A stretch of 64,000 bases of DNA from Paulinella micropora (lineage: Eukaryota > Cercozoa > Imbricatea > Euglyphida), in the NCBI GenBank assembly GCA_009731375.1, contig BJOX01000260.1, positions 483,029-547,028 on the forward strand, read 5' to 3'. Under the pieces are notes generated by a model. The model searched no databases, was not told the origin of the DNA, and saw only the letters and a program-made list of their open reading frames with translations. Every line of letters begins with the position of its first letter. Within the stretch, counting starts at the first letter, position 1. A program made the position numbers and the translations under genes. Positions 1 through 27,805 of the stretch are shown here, piece by piece.

Positions 1-67
1 TGCATACGTACATTCATTCAGTCATGCATGCATACATACATACATACATACATACATACATACATAG

Positions 68-16602
<16,535 letters not shown>

Positions 16603-17952
16603 GCGGCCCGCCACCCAAACTGGCAATTGAGCTGGCATCCGTCCCATCGTGATATTGGGCATATTTTTTCTCTTGCTTTCTGCCCTTGTGCATATTGCAT
16701 ATTCCGTCGTGTAGAATCAATCGATACAACCCATCAATCTAACCACCTCCTCTCCTTCCTGTTCGTTGTTCTTTGGAGCCTTTGATTCCGCTATCGCATC
16801 GAGATGGCATCCTATTTCCTTTCATCCGTCAACTTTTTTTGGATAGGAAAGGTATTAATAGTCATAGTCAAGCATGAGTCAAAGTATTAGGTCATTAATC
16901 TTGTGAATTAAGCAAGTGACAAGCAAGTATTAGGTTATTAATCTAGTCAATAATCGAGTGACAATCAAGTACTTACTGTACTAGGTTATTAAGTCAATGA
17001 TTCATACCAGCTATGAACTGGGGCCGGGTTAGGCTGTCAGCTTTGATGAGGACAATGTAATATTGTAATACTTAGGAATTCAGTTTCTTGTCACCTAATC
17101 TTATCAATAAGTATTAATATATTGTATTAAATTATTTTTGATAATTATTAATATTACCATAATTTTACGCATCCCTTTGAATTGTTCCGCAAGCACTGTT
17201 CGTTGTAATGCTAGGTGACTGAGCTTAGCTGGAAGTGATTTAAATATGAAACTGAAAACAGGCACCAACCACTTTTTTTATATTTTTCGTCACAGATTTT
17301 CAATATGCATAAAAATATCAGTATGTATCAATTGTAAAATACTATCCTACGCTACACATTGATAAATCAAGAGTTGCTGAAGCGATATGTGAAAACCAGG
17401 ATGTCATAGCTTTTCTGGAAGTTACTTAAATATGCACTGAAGTCACAGACATCAATCACTTTTGTTCGTAAATTTTCTAATAGGCAGCCACTTGAACCCT
17501 GAATCTGTGAAGGTATTACAAGTTTTAAAGAACGGTTTTTTGACAGTATTCAACTAGACTCATTTCAATAATATTCATTAGTACTGCTATCAAAATCCAC
17601 AAATGTGGCTGGAGGAACACATAAAATACCGCCGATCCACATTTTTGGATCCTGATCCACATGTGTGGAGGCCGGAGTAAGGGTTAATAGAATACTTGCC
17701 ACTCGTAGAGCTGATTTTTGTACCGATCTCTTGATATAATTTGTATGTACCTCTTCGCTTTCACGCAAGCACGTCTAATAGTACTACGTGACACTGCTTT
17801 TTTAGTACTACGTGACACTGCTTTTTTTTTTTTTTTTTTTTACACTTCATGTTTTCTCTTTTTGTATCTCTTGATACCTTTTCCATTTTATCTCTTCTGC
17901 TTCCCTCTCAGCTCTACGAGTGGCAAGTATTCTATTAAAACAGTGCTTGCGC

Positions 17953-17983
<31 letters not shown>

Positions 17984-18336
17984 AAGAGAAAGAAAGAGGA
18001 GAGAGAGAGACAGAGAGCGAAAGAGAGATAGAGCGCTAGGCAGGGGGGGCGGGGGGGGGGGGGGGGGGNNNNNNNNNNGAGAGAGAGAGAGAGAGAAACA
18101 GGAGAATGCATTCTCGTGAACTCGATCAAAAAAGCTGTCTATTATTTGTTCTGCAAGGTCACAACTTTCACTCAATTCCTTGGAAGGTACTCCCACATTT
18201 GATTTGAAAGGGATTCCAAACAGATCAGTCAAGAACACGGGAACAAAAATTTCTTTGCATAGATGGTGCGAATTATATTCGCAGTTTTGATTTTGGTTTT
18301 TGGTTGGTTTTTTACGCAAGTAATGAAACTTGGAAT
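16603..18336. other. Intergenic region between LIM and H2A genes
   Basis: AT-rich after the LIM stop, no convincing coding. It holds three loose copies of TATTAGGTTATTAATC (16880-17000), a 26-bp perfect inverted repeat (17690-17715 with 17909-17934), a GA tract, a G run and a 10-N gap (18069-18078). The 3' ends of both neighbouring transcripts must lie here. Confidence 0.7.
17690..17960. repeat. Inverted-repeat element, copy A
   Basis: Arms AGAATACTTGCCACTCGTAG.. (17690-17715) and its exact reverse complement (17909-17934) enclose a T-rich segment. The right half (T tract, TCTCTTGATACC, CAGCTCTACGAGTGGCAAG, GTGCTTGCG) recurs in diverged form at 19890-20215 on the other side of the histone pair. 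Confidence 0.7.
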
Positions 18337-18849
18337 TTATGCCTTTGGCTCTTCGGCGGCAGGCTCGGCGGCAGCTTTTTCCTTCTTGGAAGACTTCTTC
18401 GCCTTCTTGGCAGCCTTGGCCTTCTTGGGCTTGGGGGTAGCACCCTCCTTGGCGGGTTTCTTCTTGGGCAGGAGCACCGAGTGGATGTTGGGCAACACAC
18501 CGCCCGAGGCGATGGTTACACCACCCAGGAGCATGTTCAACTCTTCGTCATTGCGCACGGCAAGCTGCATGTGCCTAGGCGAGATACGGGTGCGCTTGTT
18601 GTCACGAGCAGCGTTGCCAGCCAGCTCCAGGATCTCGGCAGTCAAGTACTCCAGGACGGCAGCCATGTAGACGGGGGCACCACCTCCAACACGGGCAGCG
18701 TAGCGTCCCTTGCGGAGAAAGCGGGACACACGGCCGACAGGGAACTGCAGACCTGCACGGCTGGAACGAGAAACCTGTTTGCCGCCTCCGGCCTTGCCCT
18801 TGCCACGGCCACCCTTGCCTTTACCTCCAGCAGCGCCAGCAGTAGACAT
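18337..18849 (-). CDS. Histone H2A
   Basis: 170 residues, intronless, ATG at 18849, TAA at 18337-18339. The histone fold is complete: [31 protein letters not shown], the acidic-patch glutamates in YLTAEILEL and RNDEELN, and the [15 protein letters not shown] docking segment. The protein dimerises with H2B and packs nuclear DNA. The N-tail is Gly/Lys rich. The C-tail is ~40 residues longer than animal H2A, Lys/Ala/Pro rich, with TPKPKK but no SQE(F/Y) end, so it is not H2A.X. It shares a 257-bp spacer with H2B. No canonical histone 3' stem-loop was seen downstream. Confidence 0.97.
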   Translation of the reverse strand: MSTAGAAGGKGKGGRGKGKAGGGKQVSRSSRAGLQFPVGRVSRFLRKGRYAARVGGGAPVYMAAVLEYLTAEILELAGNAARDNKRTRISPRHMQLAVRNDEELNMLLGGVTIASGGVLPNIHSVLLPKKKPAKEGATPKPKKAKAAKKAKKSSKKEKAAAEPAAEEPKA

Positions 18850-19106
18850 GTTGCTTGTTGGAAGAAATGGGGAAAATGAGAGGGAAAAGAGGTCAACGGA
18901 CAACCTACCTTTTGGTCCTCCAGGTGCTGCCTCTTTCGAAATCAATTCTTGTTTTGGCTGTTTCTCATTTCACTTCAGCCATTTCAAATCAAATCACCGC
19001 CTATTTCCTTCGAATCGCCTTTTGGGTCAGGCCAATCGAATTTTTTCAAAAAGGTGCGACAACTATCTGTTGCCTTTCAAAATTCTCTTTTCTTGAGAGA
19101 GTGGAA
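18850..19106. promoter_or_regulatory. Shared divergent histone promoter
   Basis: The 257-bp gap between the two start codons must carry both promoters and both 5' leaders. CCAAT occurs at about 19030-19034. No TATA box was recognised. The layout implies coordinated expression of the H2A-H2B dimer partners. Confidence 0.7.
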
Positions 19107-19493
19107 ATGCCCCCCAAGACTGCAAAGAAGTCCGTCGTCGGTGCCAAAGGCTCCAAGGCCCCTGCCAAGGCTGCCAAGACCCCTGGCAAGGGTGGCAAGC
19201 GCAAGGCCAAGAGAACCGAGACCTACTCCACCTACGTCTACAAGGTGCTCAAGCAGGTTCACCCGGACACGGGTATCTCCCGCAAGGCTATGTCCATCAT
19301 GAACTCCTTCATCAATGATGTGTTCGAGCGCATTGCTGGCGAGGCTGGTCGTCTGTGCCGCTACAACAAGAAGGCAACCCTGTCTTCCCGAGAGATTCAG
19401 ACTGCCTCGCGTCTGATCCTCCCTGGAGAACTGGCCAAGCATGCGGTGTCTGAGGGTACCAAGGCAGTGACCAAGTACACCAGCTCCAAGTAA
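19107..19493 (+). CDS. Histone H2B
   Basis: 128 residues, intronless, ATG at 19107, TAA at 19491-19493. The Lys/Ala-rich N-tail is followed by [39 protein letters not shown], the [20 protein letters not shown] helix and an SSK end. All are diagnostic of H2B, including the C-terminal Lys region that is ubiquitinated in many eukaryotes. Length is typical. GC and codon use are high and unlike the AT-rich flanks, as expected for a highly expressed gene. Confidence 0.97.
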   Translation: MPPKTAKKSVVGAKGSKAPAKAAKTPGKGGKRKAKRTETYSTYVYKVLKQVHPDTGISRKAMSIMNSFINDVFERIAGEAGRLCRYNKKATLSSREIQTASRLILPGELAKHAVSEGTKAVTKYTSSK

Positions 19494-20721
19494 ATTCCGA
19501 GGATTCCTGTGTGTCCAGACATAAAACGGAAAAAAACAAATCAACAAAAATGCGATCAATATCGCACCATCCCTTGCACAAGAAAATTTTACCCTACAAA
19601 GACTAAATCAAAATGAGGGCCAGTGCTCTGCAGTGCCCAATGGTCTTAACGAGTTGTTTGCAATCGTAAAGACCCAGAGTTTCCAACTATAGATAGCCTC
19701 TCTTTCTTTTCTGTGTGAAGCGTAAAAAGAAACAAAGCATTCTTAAGGTTATGCAGTTTAACTGTTGTCATTATATAATAGATCCGCCGGAGCAAGGTTA
19801 GGAATGGCACTGTATTTTATCATTAAAAGTTGATCGGTTAAAAAAAAATTCGTCAATATTTACGGAATCAACCGACTTTCTTTTTGCTTTCTTTTTTTTT
19901 TTTTTCCTTTTTTTTTACATTTCATTGTTTTCTTTTTGTCAATTATTAATATGTATTAATATCTCTTGATACCTTTATTAATACTAATATTTAGCCTCCC
20001 TGATGATGCTTATTTCTGTCCGAGGCTATGTTCACCCTAGTTTTTACTTATGTTCGCCTTAAATTGCTTCCTTTTCAGCTCTACGAAAAGCGGGCGTTCT
20101 TCAATGAAAGTCGTTCAGTGGGAAAAAAATTTAATACCTCTTCCATTTTATCTCCTCTGCTTCCCACTCAGCAGTGGCAAGTATTCTAAAATATAAAAAG
20201 TGCTTGCGTAAAAAATCAAGTCCAGGTCTGGTGTGTGAAGTGTAAGCAACAATTGCTATTAATAGTTTACAAATTTTGAACTCCATTTCAAACAGAATGC
20301 GTTGGACAAAATTGAAGGTCCGAGTAGGGAAACCAGCCTGTTAACCGGAGGCTCCGGGATCCCAGTTGTCTACCACAATTTTATGTACTGAGATTCAAAA
20401 GAACCAAAAAGGGAAACCAACCTAACCAAATTAGTAATATATGAACATAAAGGCAATTCGCCACCAGTACCAGAAAATATGCTAATAACTATTAATATGT
20501 AAAAACATATATAGAGGCCGATATGACTAAATACTATATTAATAAATTGTTCAATGCTCCCCCTATTAATATTGAGGAATAGCAGCCGATATGAGCCAAC
20601 ATAGTATATAAATGTCATACGCCAGACAACAGCCAAACAAGTTAATCAATAAAATATAGTCACAACTAGGCTCAAACAGCGAAACCTTAAACAGATCGTT
20701 AAGCACTAACTAAGCACATCC
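19494..20721. other. AT-rich intergenic region 3' of H2B
   Basis: No open frame of note. 19890-20215 is a diverged, interrupted copy of the repeat at 17820-17960 (T tract, TCTCTTGATACC, CAGCTCTACGA, CAGTGGCAAGTATTCTA, GTGCTTGCG). Several TATTAATA motifs are present. A short GC-richer island at 20310-20375 is unassigned. Confidence 0.7.
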
Positions 20722-21079
20722 ATTGGATAATTAATTAGACCCTTCAAAAGAGTCCTCCTCAACTACGTCCGTATTGCTATTTGGTACGTTAGCATTACGG
20801 TTAGTAGTATTATTAGTTATTAATACAGTCATTTAGAATATCTTTTCTGATACTGGCGGCACTAGCTTTTTTACCATTACCATTATTGCCCATATCAAGC
20901 CGTTTCGTGTGTCATTTTCTGTACAGTAGGTACATCTTTTGTGTGACTTCGTCAGTTGGACTTGCGGGAATTGTTCAGTATTGTTAAATTCTTTTACTTG
21001 GGAAGCAGTTGGCCGGTAGGAGGGGGACGCCCCGAGTTCCGGTCACCGTTTGCAGAAGTCGCGAGGGTTTTCTCCCAAC
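20722..21079 (+). repeat. 5' LTR of copia element
   Basis: Begins ATTGGATAATTAATTAG and ends TTCTCCCAAC, matching 28826-29176. It has a short duplication (AAAAGAGTCC region) absent from the 3' LTR. Confidence 0.9.
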
Positions 21080-21095
21080 TGGTTATCGAGCCTTG
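21080..21095 (+). promoter_or_regulatory. Candidate tRNA primer-binding site
   Basis: TGGTTATCGAGCC directly follows the 5' LTR. It resembles the initiator-Met tRNA site TGGTATCAGAGC used by plant copia elements, with differences. Confidence 0.55.
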
Positions 21096-21364
21096 GAGCG
21101 TGACCTCTGCAACTGATCGCAGAGGAGAACCTTCGTTAAAGGAATGAGGGGTCCACCTTAAGTGACCACATTACAGGAAAGTGTGCATTTTCAATTGTGT
21201 GGCTACAGCTGATCACTGTAGACTACCCACGCCCTCAGTGCTCTGCTGGTGAATAGTGCAAAGGCAAGGTGGGTGACAGGACAGAGAGACAGACACCGAA
21301 GCGTACAGGTCGCAGTGCGGGAGGGGTGAGCCTCCTAAAGGTGTTGTGCACTTGTCTCGGTGAC

Positions 21365-21590
21365 GTGGCCAGTTGTGATTGATTGCCGTGGTAACTGGGG
21401 GATTGAGCACCCCTGGCCCACGGGGCACAACAAGTTACAAAGCCAAAGTACAAAGCAGTAGGTCTGTTGTGATTGCTTGCCGTGGTAACTGGGGGATTGA
21501 GCACCCCTGGCCCACGGGACACAACAACCTACATTACAAAGTTACTGTTGAGCGTAGGCCAGTTGTGATTGATTGCCGTGGTACCTTGAG
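21365..21590 (+). repeat. Tandem repeat in copia leader (~95-bp unit, 2.3 copies)
   Basis: CAGTTGTGATTGATTGCCGTGG followed by GGGGGATTGAGCACCCCTGG and CACAACAA occurs at about 21367 and 21463, with the start repeated at 21558. The GGGGATTGAGCACCCC core can form a hairpin. Confidence 0.8.
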
Positions 21591-22996
21591 GAGGCGTTGG
21601 GGGTCGAGGAAGACAAGGAAACCCCAGTCAAGCGTTACAAACCGGTTTTTGGCAGTCCGAAAGATAAACCAACCACTGAGACTGAAAAGGGAAAGGAGGA
21701 GGAGGAGGAAGATGAAGACCGGCACCCCTCTGACCTCTACTCTAGTGGGTATGCTAGCACTGACAAACCTGGGCTGTCAACTGGCAAGGGCTCAGACTTA
21801 GAGGGCGACAGCAAGAGTGGGGCCTCCCGAGGACAGACGGACCCCTCTAAGGTCAAAACCCCACTAGGGGGTGCTGATCGTGCTGTCGCACTGACACGAC
21901 AGGTGATGGCCTATGACGCTAGTGTACTTGCTGAGATGAGCAAGCAAAAGGAGAGGGTGTTCAATATCATCTATGACATGCTCGGGGGTGAAGCGAAGAG
22001 CCTGGTGCGTGACTTAGCTGATCCGGAGAAGCTGACCTTTGGCCAAAACCCTAAGGCACTGTGGGACAGACTGCTAGCCCGGTACAAGAAAGCCGACCCC
22101 TCTGATGTTCAGGACAAGGTGAAGGAACTGAATGACTTCCTCTTTACGAGTAAGCAACAGTACGTGGGTCAGTGTGTAGACTTGAACGCTAGGAGAGACT
22201 GCTTGGCTGATTATGGCCAAGCCCCAACCGATGACCGAATGCAGCAAATAGTGAAGGATGCGTTAGTGGGCCCAAAGCAATCTGACTCTAGGGTGAAGAA
22301 AGCTTGGCAAGTCTGGGTTGAAATCGCTGAACTGAACCGAAAGCAGTTCAAGTGGACTTTGCCTCCTGGTGAAGGTTCGTGCAAGATCGTGCCCTGGAGC
22401 TAGACAAGAAGTTTGACCGGGCCAAAGTGACTAGTTCCGCAGAGAAAGGTTTGGCAGCTCGCAATGCCGGGAAAGGGAAACCCAAGGACGAGTGCTGGCT
22501 CTTCAGCAAAGAAGGCAAATGCACTCGTGGGGCCTCCTGTCGCTACCTCCATGTTGGAGGGAAGGTGAGAGGGGTGTGTTTCTTGTGGGACAAACAGGGG
22601 GAGTGTAGATGGGCCGACAAATGTAGGTTTGAGCATGACCCCACTAAAGCCAAGAAGACCCCTCCCAAACCGGCAGACACCCCCAAGGGGGAGAAAAGCA
22701 AGAGAGCGAAAAGAGCAAGGGACCAAAGTGCTTTAACTGCTTTGAAAAGGGGCACATCGCCGGGAAGTTCAGCAAGAAGTGCCGGTTGTGCGGGCAAGCA
22801 CAAGTTGAGCAAGTGCCCGGACAAAAGCCGAAAGGAGAAGGGCAAGGCAGCAAAAGGCTCAAAAGGGAGGAGTGATAGTGATGACTCCGAGAATGAGGAG
22901 CCGGGCGTGGCCTTAGCTCAGATGGTAAAGTTCCTAACCGGCAAGTCGAAAGACAAAGCCCTCATGGCTAAACCCGGGGGTGCCAACCTTCCCTAG
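21573..22996 (+). pseudogene. copia gag with tandem CCCH zinc fingers (frame-broken)
   Basis: Two overlapping frames (21573-22403 and 22379-22996). The first has an acidic N-part and a Gag-like helical region. It has no ATG at its start and a TGA just upstream. The second has two C-x8-C-x5-C-x3-H fingers (from 22495 and 22579). A CCHC knuckle (CFNCFEKGH..., then RLCGKHKLSKC) can be read only by shifting frame at about 22690 and back at about 22790, and one knuckle Cys is replaced by Phe. Gag packages element RNA. Presence of CCCH fingers besides the knuckle is atypical for copia. Confidence 0.75.
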
Positions 22997-23002
22997 CCGA
23001 TC

Positions 23003-24025
23003 ATGCCACCGGAGGACGAGAACAGTCTTGAGATCTTGCTTGAGGATGATGCCGACATAGATAAGATGAACGAAGGGCGATGCCATGGAGTAGCGGAAGG
23101 AAAGCGCCGGTGCGTAGCCCGGTTGAAGGACCTTGAGTCTCCCTTCAACAGCCTTAGGATTAAGGCAGCCACCCTCATCGACAGCGACTATTGCGTTGAG
23201 CATCAGTACCAGCGAGCCAAGCAAGAGAGAGAGAATGCCTTGCGCCGGTGGGCAGCCGACATAGCACGAAGGGATCATCTGGCTCTAATGTGCGAGAGGG
23301 GAGAACGGGGGTTGGAAGCCCAAATCAAAAGTGGGAGTCATCCCTAATGGTTGAGGCCATAGTGCGACACGAAGCCGCGAAGCGGGGTATCCCGTGGAAC
23401 CGGTCCCTCTTGCCCATCATCTACTATGCAAAGCCCCGTGAACCCGGACAGTTCACCGAATGGGTCATTAGCCGACAACCGGTAACATGGGAGGCGCCCG
23501 GTGTACTCTCATGGCGGAAGGTGTACCGCCAACATGAACCTCAGGCCGGTGCCCAAGCGAAGCATATGTACTTCAGAGGTGGGGTATCCCCCTCGTGGGG
23601 GAGTTGTGCCTCCGCCCGTAGCATCGGTGCCGGTACGCGCCCAAGAGGTGAAGGGTACTCCCCTCCGTCCGGTAGCACCCAACCCCCGTGGAGAGAGTAA
23701 GGGTAGACCTAGCGGGGCGAGCGGGCCGTCCGCGGTACCTGCCCCGAAGGTTGAGATTGGTTCAAAGGCCGAGCCGGCTGAGGCTGGTAGTGGTATCATG
23801 AGCCAAAACCTGAAATCTTTACTCAAAGCAAAAAGGGAAAAGGTACACGGGGTGAAGGTGAGGCCCGGCCCAGAGGACTACCAACCCGATGGCCTGGCGG
23901 ACGTGGAAGATGAGCCCCCGGAGATGCAGCCCGAGGCGATCCTTCCTCGGAATCCGGCGGGGAGGGGGAGCGTGAAGGTGAAGAGTCCCCGGCTAGAGAT
24001 GGGGACGAGGTTCGAGCTCCGGTAA
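23003..24025 (+). pseudogene. copia polyprotein segment between gag and protease
   Basis: Three frame-shifted open stretches (23003-23347, 23248-23700, 23501-24025). The first has a Cys/His cluster (C-x9-C...C-x2-H) of unknown type and an ATG at 23003. The later part is Pro/Arg rich. No known domain was assigned. Confidence 0.55.
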
Positions 24026-24111
24026 GGGAGCCGTCCCCCATAGGTCCCGACCCTAGTGCTGATGCAGACCCAGGTAGTGGGGATGCTACCGCCGGGACCG
24101 CTAGCAATCCG

Positions 24112-24879
24112 GTGACTACGCCCTCCACCAGCCCAAGCAATAGGCGTAGGTCAGTGGGCGCTCGTGCGTTTGGCTTCCTTGAGACGGTCCGAGCCTCCGT
24201 GAGTGGGATGCCCTGGTTTGCGTCCCATGCTAAGACGGTACCCCCTGCAGACCGAAAGGTGATTTCCCTGTTACCCCCTACTACTAGTATCGGTCCGTCT
24301 ACGGCCCCCTCAACCTTAGCTGAGCCTGATAGTCCTACCCGACTAGGTACCGGAGAGCGAGAGAGTCGACTCCGAGCCGTGGCAGAGCAGCAAGAGGAGA
24401 TGCGCCGGTTGCATCGTCCGGCGTTGAGCGGTGAGGAAGAGAAAGATGAAGCTGACTTCCGGAACTGGTGGGGAGAGTGTACTAGGCTGTTGTACGACTG
24501 GGCGCAGGGCAGTGAGTATCCCATGAACAAGCCTAGGTGGCCGAGACATTGGGCCGTAGCAGGAGCAGCATCAAATAGTGCCGCAGGGTTTCAACCTCGT
24601 ACTAGGCCGTTCAGAGTCCGAGAAAGGGTGGTAGGTGGTGAGAGCGCACTAGAGAAGGAATACGCAAGTTTGCCGGAAGCCGAGGGAGAAGCTGACCCGG
24701 TGGACGACCTAGTTCGTTTCATGACCGAACGCGGATGGTTGGCTAAGGGGATGCGGCTAGCAGAACAAGCCCTCCTAGGACGGAGTGCGGACAAAGACCC
24801 CAGGTTCGATTCGGGAGCTACGTTGCACTTTGTACCGGCCGGAGCTAAACAAGGCTTGTTCAACTTCAGCGAGGGATGA
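24112..24879 (+). pseudogene. copia protease region
   Basis: An open frame ending in FDSGATLHFVP (near 24806-24840), the D-S/T-G-A aspartic protease signature of copia elements. The upstream part is low-complexity. The frame stops at 24879 and overlaps the integrase frame by four bases (ATGA), so a shift is needed to continue. Confidence 0.75.
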
Positions 24880-26408
24880 AACGGGTAGATACGGTCAATG
24901 GGGAGACCACCGTAACTAAGAAGGGCTCATTAGACATGACTACCGTGAACGGAAAGGGGGAAAAGAACAGGTTACATCTAGGTAGTGTGCGGGTTAGCCC
25001 CAACATAGATGAAACCTTAGTATCCGGTCCTCAGTTAGCCAAGGATAGTTACAGTGTAGTCCTCCACAAGAAGGGAGAGGGATACATCACTAAGGCCCGG
25101 ATACCGGACATTTCCCCAGAGCTTAAGGCCGGGGTCCTTTACCTAGACGACAAGGACAAGGTGTGGCGTTTTGTGACGTCCACAAACCAAGAGCTAGCTG
25201 CGGATAAGATTGAGGCTAGAGCTTTCTTTGGAAAGGAGATGACTAAGGTCACTGAGTTGACTAGTGAACAACTTCACCAGAAGTTCGGAGGGCCCGGAAG
25301 CGGCATGCAACGCCTCCTCAGTGACGCGTACGGAATCAAGATAGTGGGTGACAAAACCCATGAGCAAGCGGTAAAAGAGTGTAAGGAGTGCCCGGCCGCC
25401 AAAGGGGGGAAAGTGAACCACCCGGCAAGCAACCAGTTGACGCAGGTAGGGAAGTTCGAAGCTGTGGCGTTCGACAAGTCCGGGTGCTTACGCAAAACCC
25501 TCTATGGTGGGTTTTGGTACGGCATGGTGGGAATTGAGGCTAACACCGGGTATGAGTTTTGCCTCCTTCTAAAGGACGGCACCGCGGCACCACAAGTGCG
25601 CTTCATGCGGGAATGCATAAACTTCATTGAGACGCAAAGCGGTAAGAAGGTGAAGGAAGTCCGGGTAGACGGTGAGCATATCTCAGCTGACTTCAAGGAG
25701 CTAGTCCGGGACAAGGGAGTGAGGAAGAGGATCAACACCCTCAATGAACACAACAAGAACGCCTATGCCGAAGTGTCCCAACGTGACTTTTGGCGCAAAG
25801 CGCGTCATAACCTGGTTAGGGCTCAGCTACCCTATGAGCTCTTGGGATACGCGTGGCAACACGCTATCCTCTTACACAACCTTTCCCCGAAACGATCCGG
25901 TGGTGAGGTCCGGATGTGTGAGCTGATGCCCCGTGAAAGGAAGGTAAATTGGATAGCTTACCTTCATCCTTTTGGGTGTCTGTGCCACATGGTCATCGAT
26001 GGCAGGTTAGGACACGACGAGAGCCGGACGCACATGGCCGCCTGGTTAGGGCTGAGTTTGGAGTACTCCGCACACCTGATCCTGTGTGAAGGTAGGGTGT
26101 TCCCATGGCGAAACGTTAAGAACTTTGACGACAATCAGCCGGCCTGGCCCCTGTTGCAACCCCTCTGGGAGAAGGGACTGAGCTTGGAGCCGTTCAAGGG
26201 AGACCCGTTAGTGGAAGACGCCGACCTTGAGCAGCTGTTTGTCCCAAAGGCTAGGGTGGGAGGGACCGACCCCGGGGGAGGCAAGAAGACCCCGGATCAG
26301 GGGGAGCTTGACAGCTCTGGTTCCGACGGCGAAGTGGAGGAAGCGACCTCTGAACAGGAAGCCGTGATGCCGAGAAAGATGCTCCCGAGCCCGACCCGGA
26401 AACAATAG
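24876..26408 (+). pseudogene. copia integrase
   Basis: 510 codons. It contains the pre-integrase zinc region (His residues then CKEC), the core Asp in FEAVAFDKSG, the second Asp in RVDGEHISADF and the Glu-side block with NEHNKNAYAEVSQRDFW. In copia elements this DDE enzyme inserts the cDNA. The C-terminal third is Asp/Glu/Ser rich, as in copia integrase tails. Confidence 0.8.
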
Positions 26409-26413
26409 GGGAG

Positions 26414-27805
26414 TTGAAGGGGAGGTGGGTGGAGACCCCAGCCACTCAGTGGGGCTGGGCTTGGGCCAAGAAGACATATGGGGTGGGTTTTCGGGACAAG
26501 GTTCGACGAGGTCAGGTGCAAGACGTGAGTAAACCCATATGGGTTAAGAAGCAGAAGAAGAACGGACCAGCCCATTGGGTAAAGTTTGAGGATGACGACT
26601 CCCCAGACCGTATGTTGGACTCGGAGATCGTCAAGTACCTTGCTGACGGTCCGGAGACCGCACATGCCGCCACGTTCACTAGACCGGTGAGTGAGAAGCA
26701 AGCTGATGAGCTAGGGTACTGGGACGACGCCCGAGCCGAAGAGATGGCTACGCTCTGGGAGAAAGGTTGCTTCCGGAGAGTCCGAGCCGACTTAGTAGAC
26801 AAGAAAGACGTCTGTGAAGGCCCGTTTGTTGATGCCACCAAAGAGGCAGGGGGAGAGATCCTGAAGTTCAAAAGCCGATGGACGACCAAGGGGTTTTCCA
26901 TGATACAGGGATGGCATTTTGGGAAACGGGACTTCCCAACTCCGTGTGTCCTTACCATATTAATGCTTTTCGCCCTAACAGTGTTCTTTGGCTTAGTCTT
27001 GTCAAAGTGGGACGTTGGCACCGCATACACAGAGGTGTCTGCAGCTGAGCAGGGGTATCGCCCCAGTTACATCGTACCACCGTTTGGTTTAGAAGAGCCG
27101 GGGTATGTGTGGGAAATGCTTAAAGCACTCTATGGCAGACCGGACGCGGGCCGCAAATGGTGGCGGTACAAGCTAGTCCCGTTCTTAGAAAGTTTAGGCT
27201 TTAAGGCTCATGTCGCTTTTCCGTGCTTCTTTTGGCGTTGGCTATCCGGTAAGGATAAGCCTGACTTTGCTTTCGTACACGTCGACGACATAATGGGAGC
27301 GTTCAGTAGCAAGGAGGTGGAAGCTGAGTTCTTAGCCGCCGGTAAAAAGGCCTTTAAGGTATTTAAGCAAGAGGCTCCGACCGGGGTGGTAGGCCTGAAC
27401 ATAGAAGACAAGGAAGACTGTCGACTAGGCCGTACGATCAAGATCTCCCAGGAAGATTTCATCAAAGAGGCAGTTGAGAAACTCCAGTGCACCGGTTTAG
27501 CTACAGCCGATTCGCCGTGGTTGATGCCGGGGGTACGAGCCGGGAAGCAATCAGTGCTAGAGCAGTTCTCGCCGCAGCACATCGTAGGTGTCCTCTTATG
27601 GACACGCATCACTCGGCACGAGGTTTTGGGCCCATTAGGGGAAGTGGCCACCCATGCCTCCAAGCCTGAGTTGTTCAATTATCAGCAAGCCGAACAGGTC
27701 GTACGGTACCTTAATGGTACCCGATCTAAAGGCATTCGCTTCACCAAGGCGAACGGCACCCCGCTTGATGTCCTGGGCGGACTCAAGTTGGAAGGGTACA
27801 GCTGA
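26414..27805 (+). pseudogene. copia reverse transcriptase
   Basis: 463 codons in another frame. Motifs: KSRWTTKGF, DVGTAYTEV (motif A; copia usually DVKTAFLNG), LYGRPDAGRKWW (usually LYGLKQSPRxW) and FVHVDDIM with the catalytic DD pair. The frame ends at GYS just as the RNase H domain begins in the frame of 27654. Confidence 0.85.

Noticed and set aside
21379-21801. 140-codon frame in the copia leader
   Set aside because: Starts at a non-ATG codon and covers the leader tandem repeat; no Gag similarity.
22908-22930. tRNA-like TTAGCTCAGATGG
   Set aside because: Lies inside the copia gag frame with no B box or stems.
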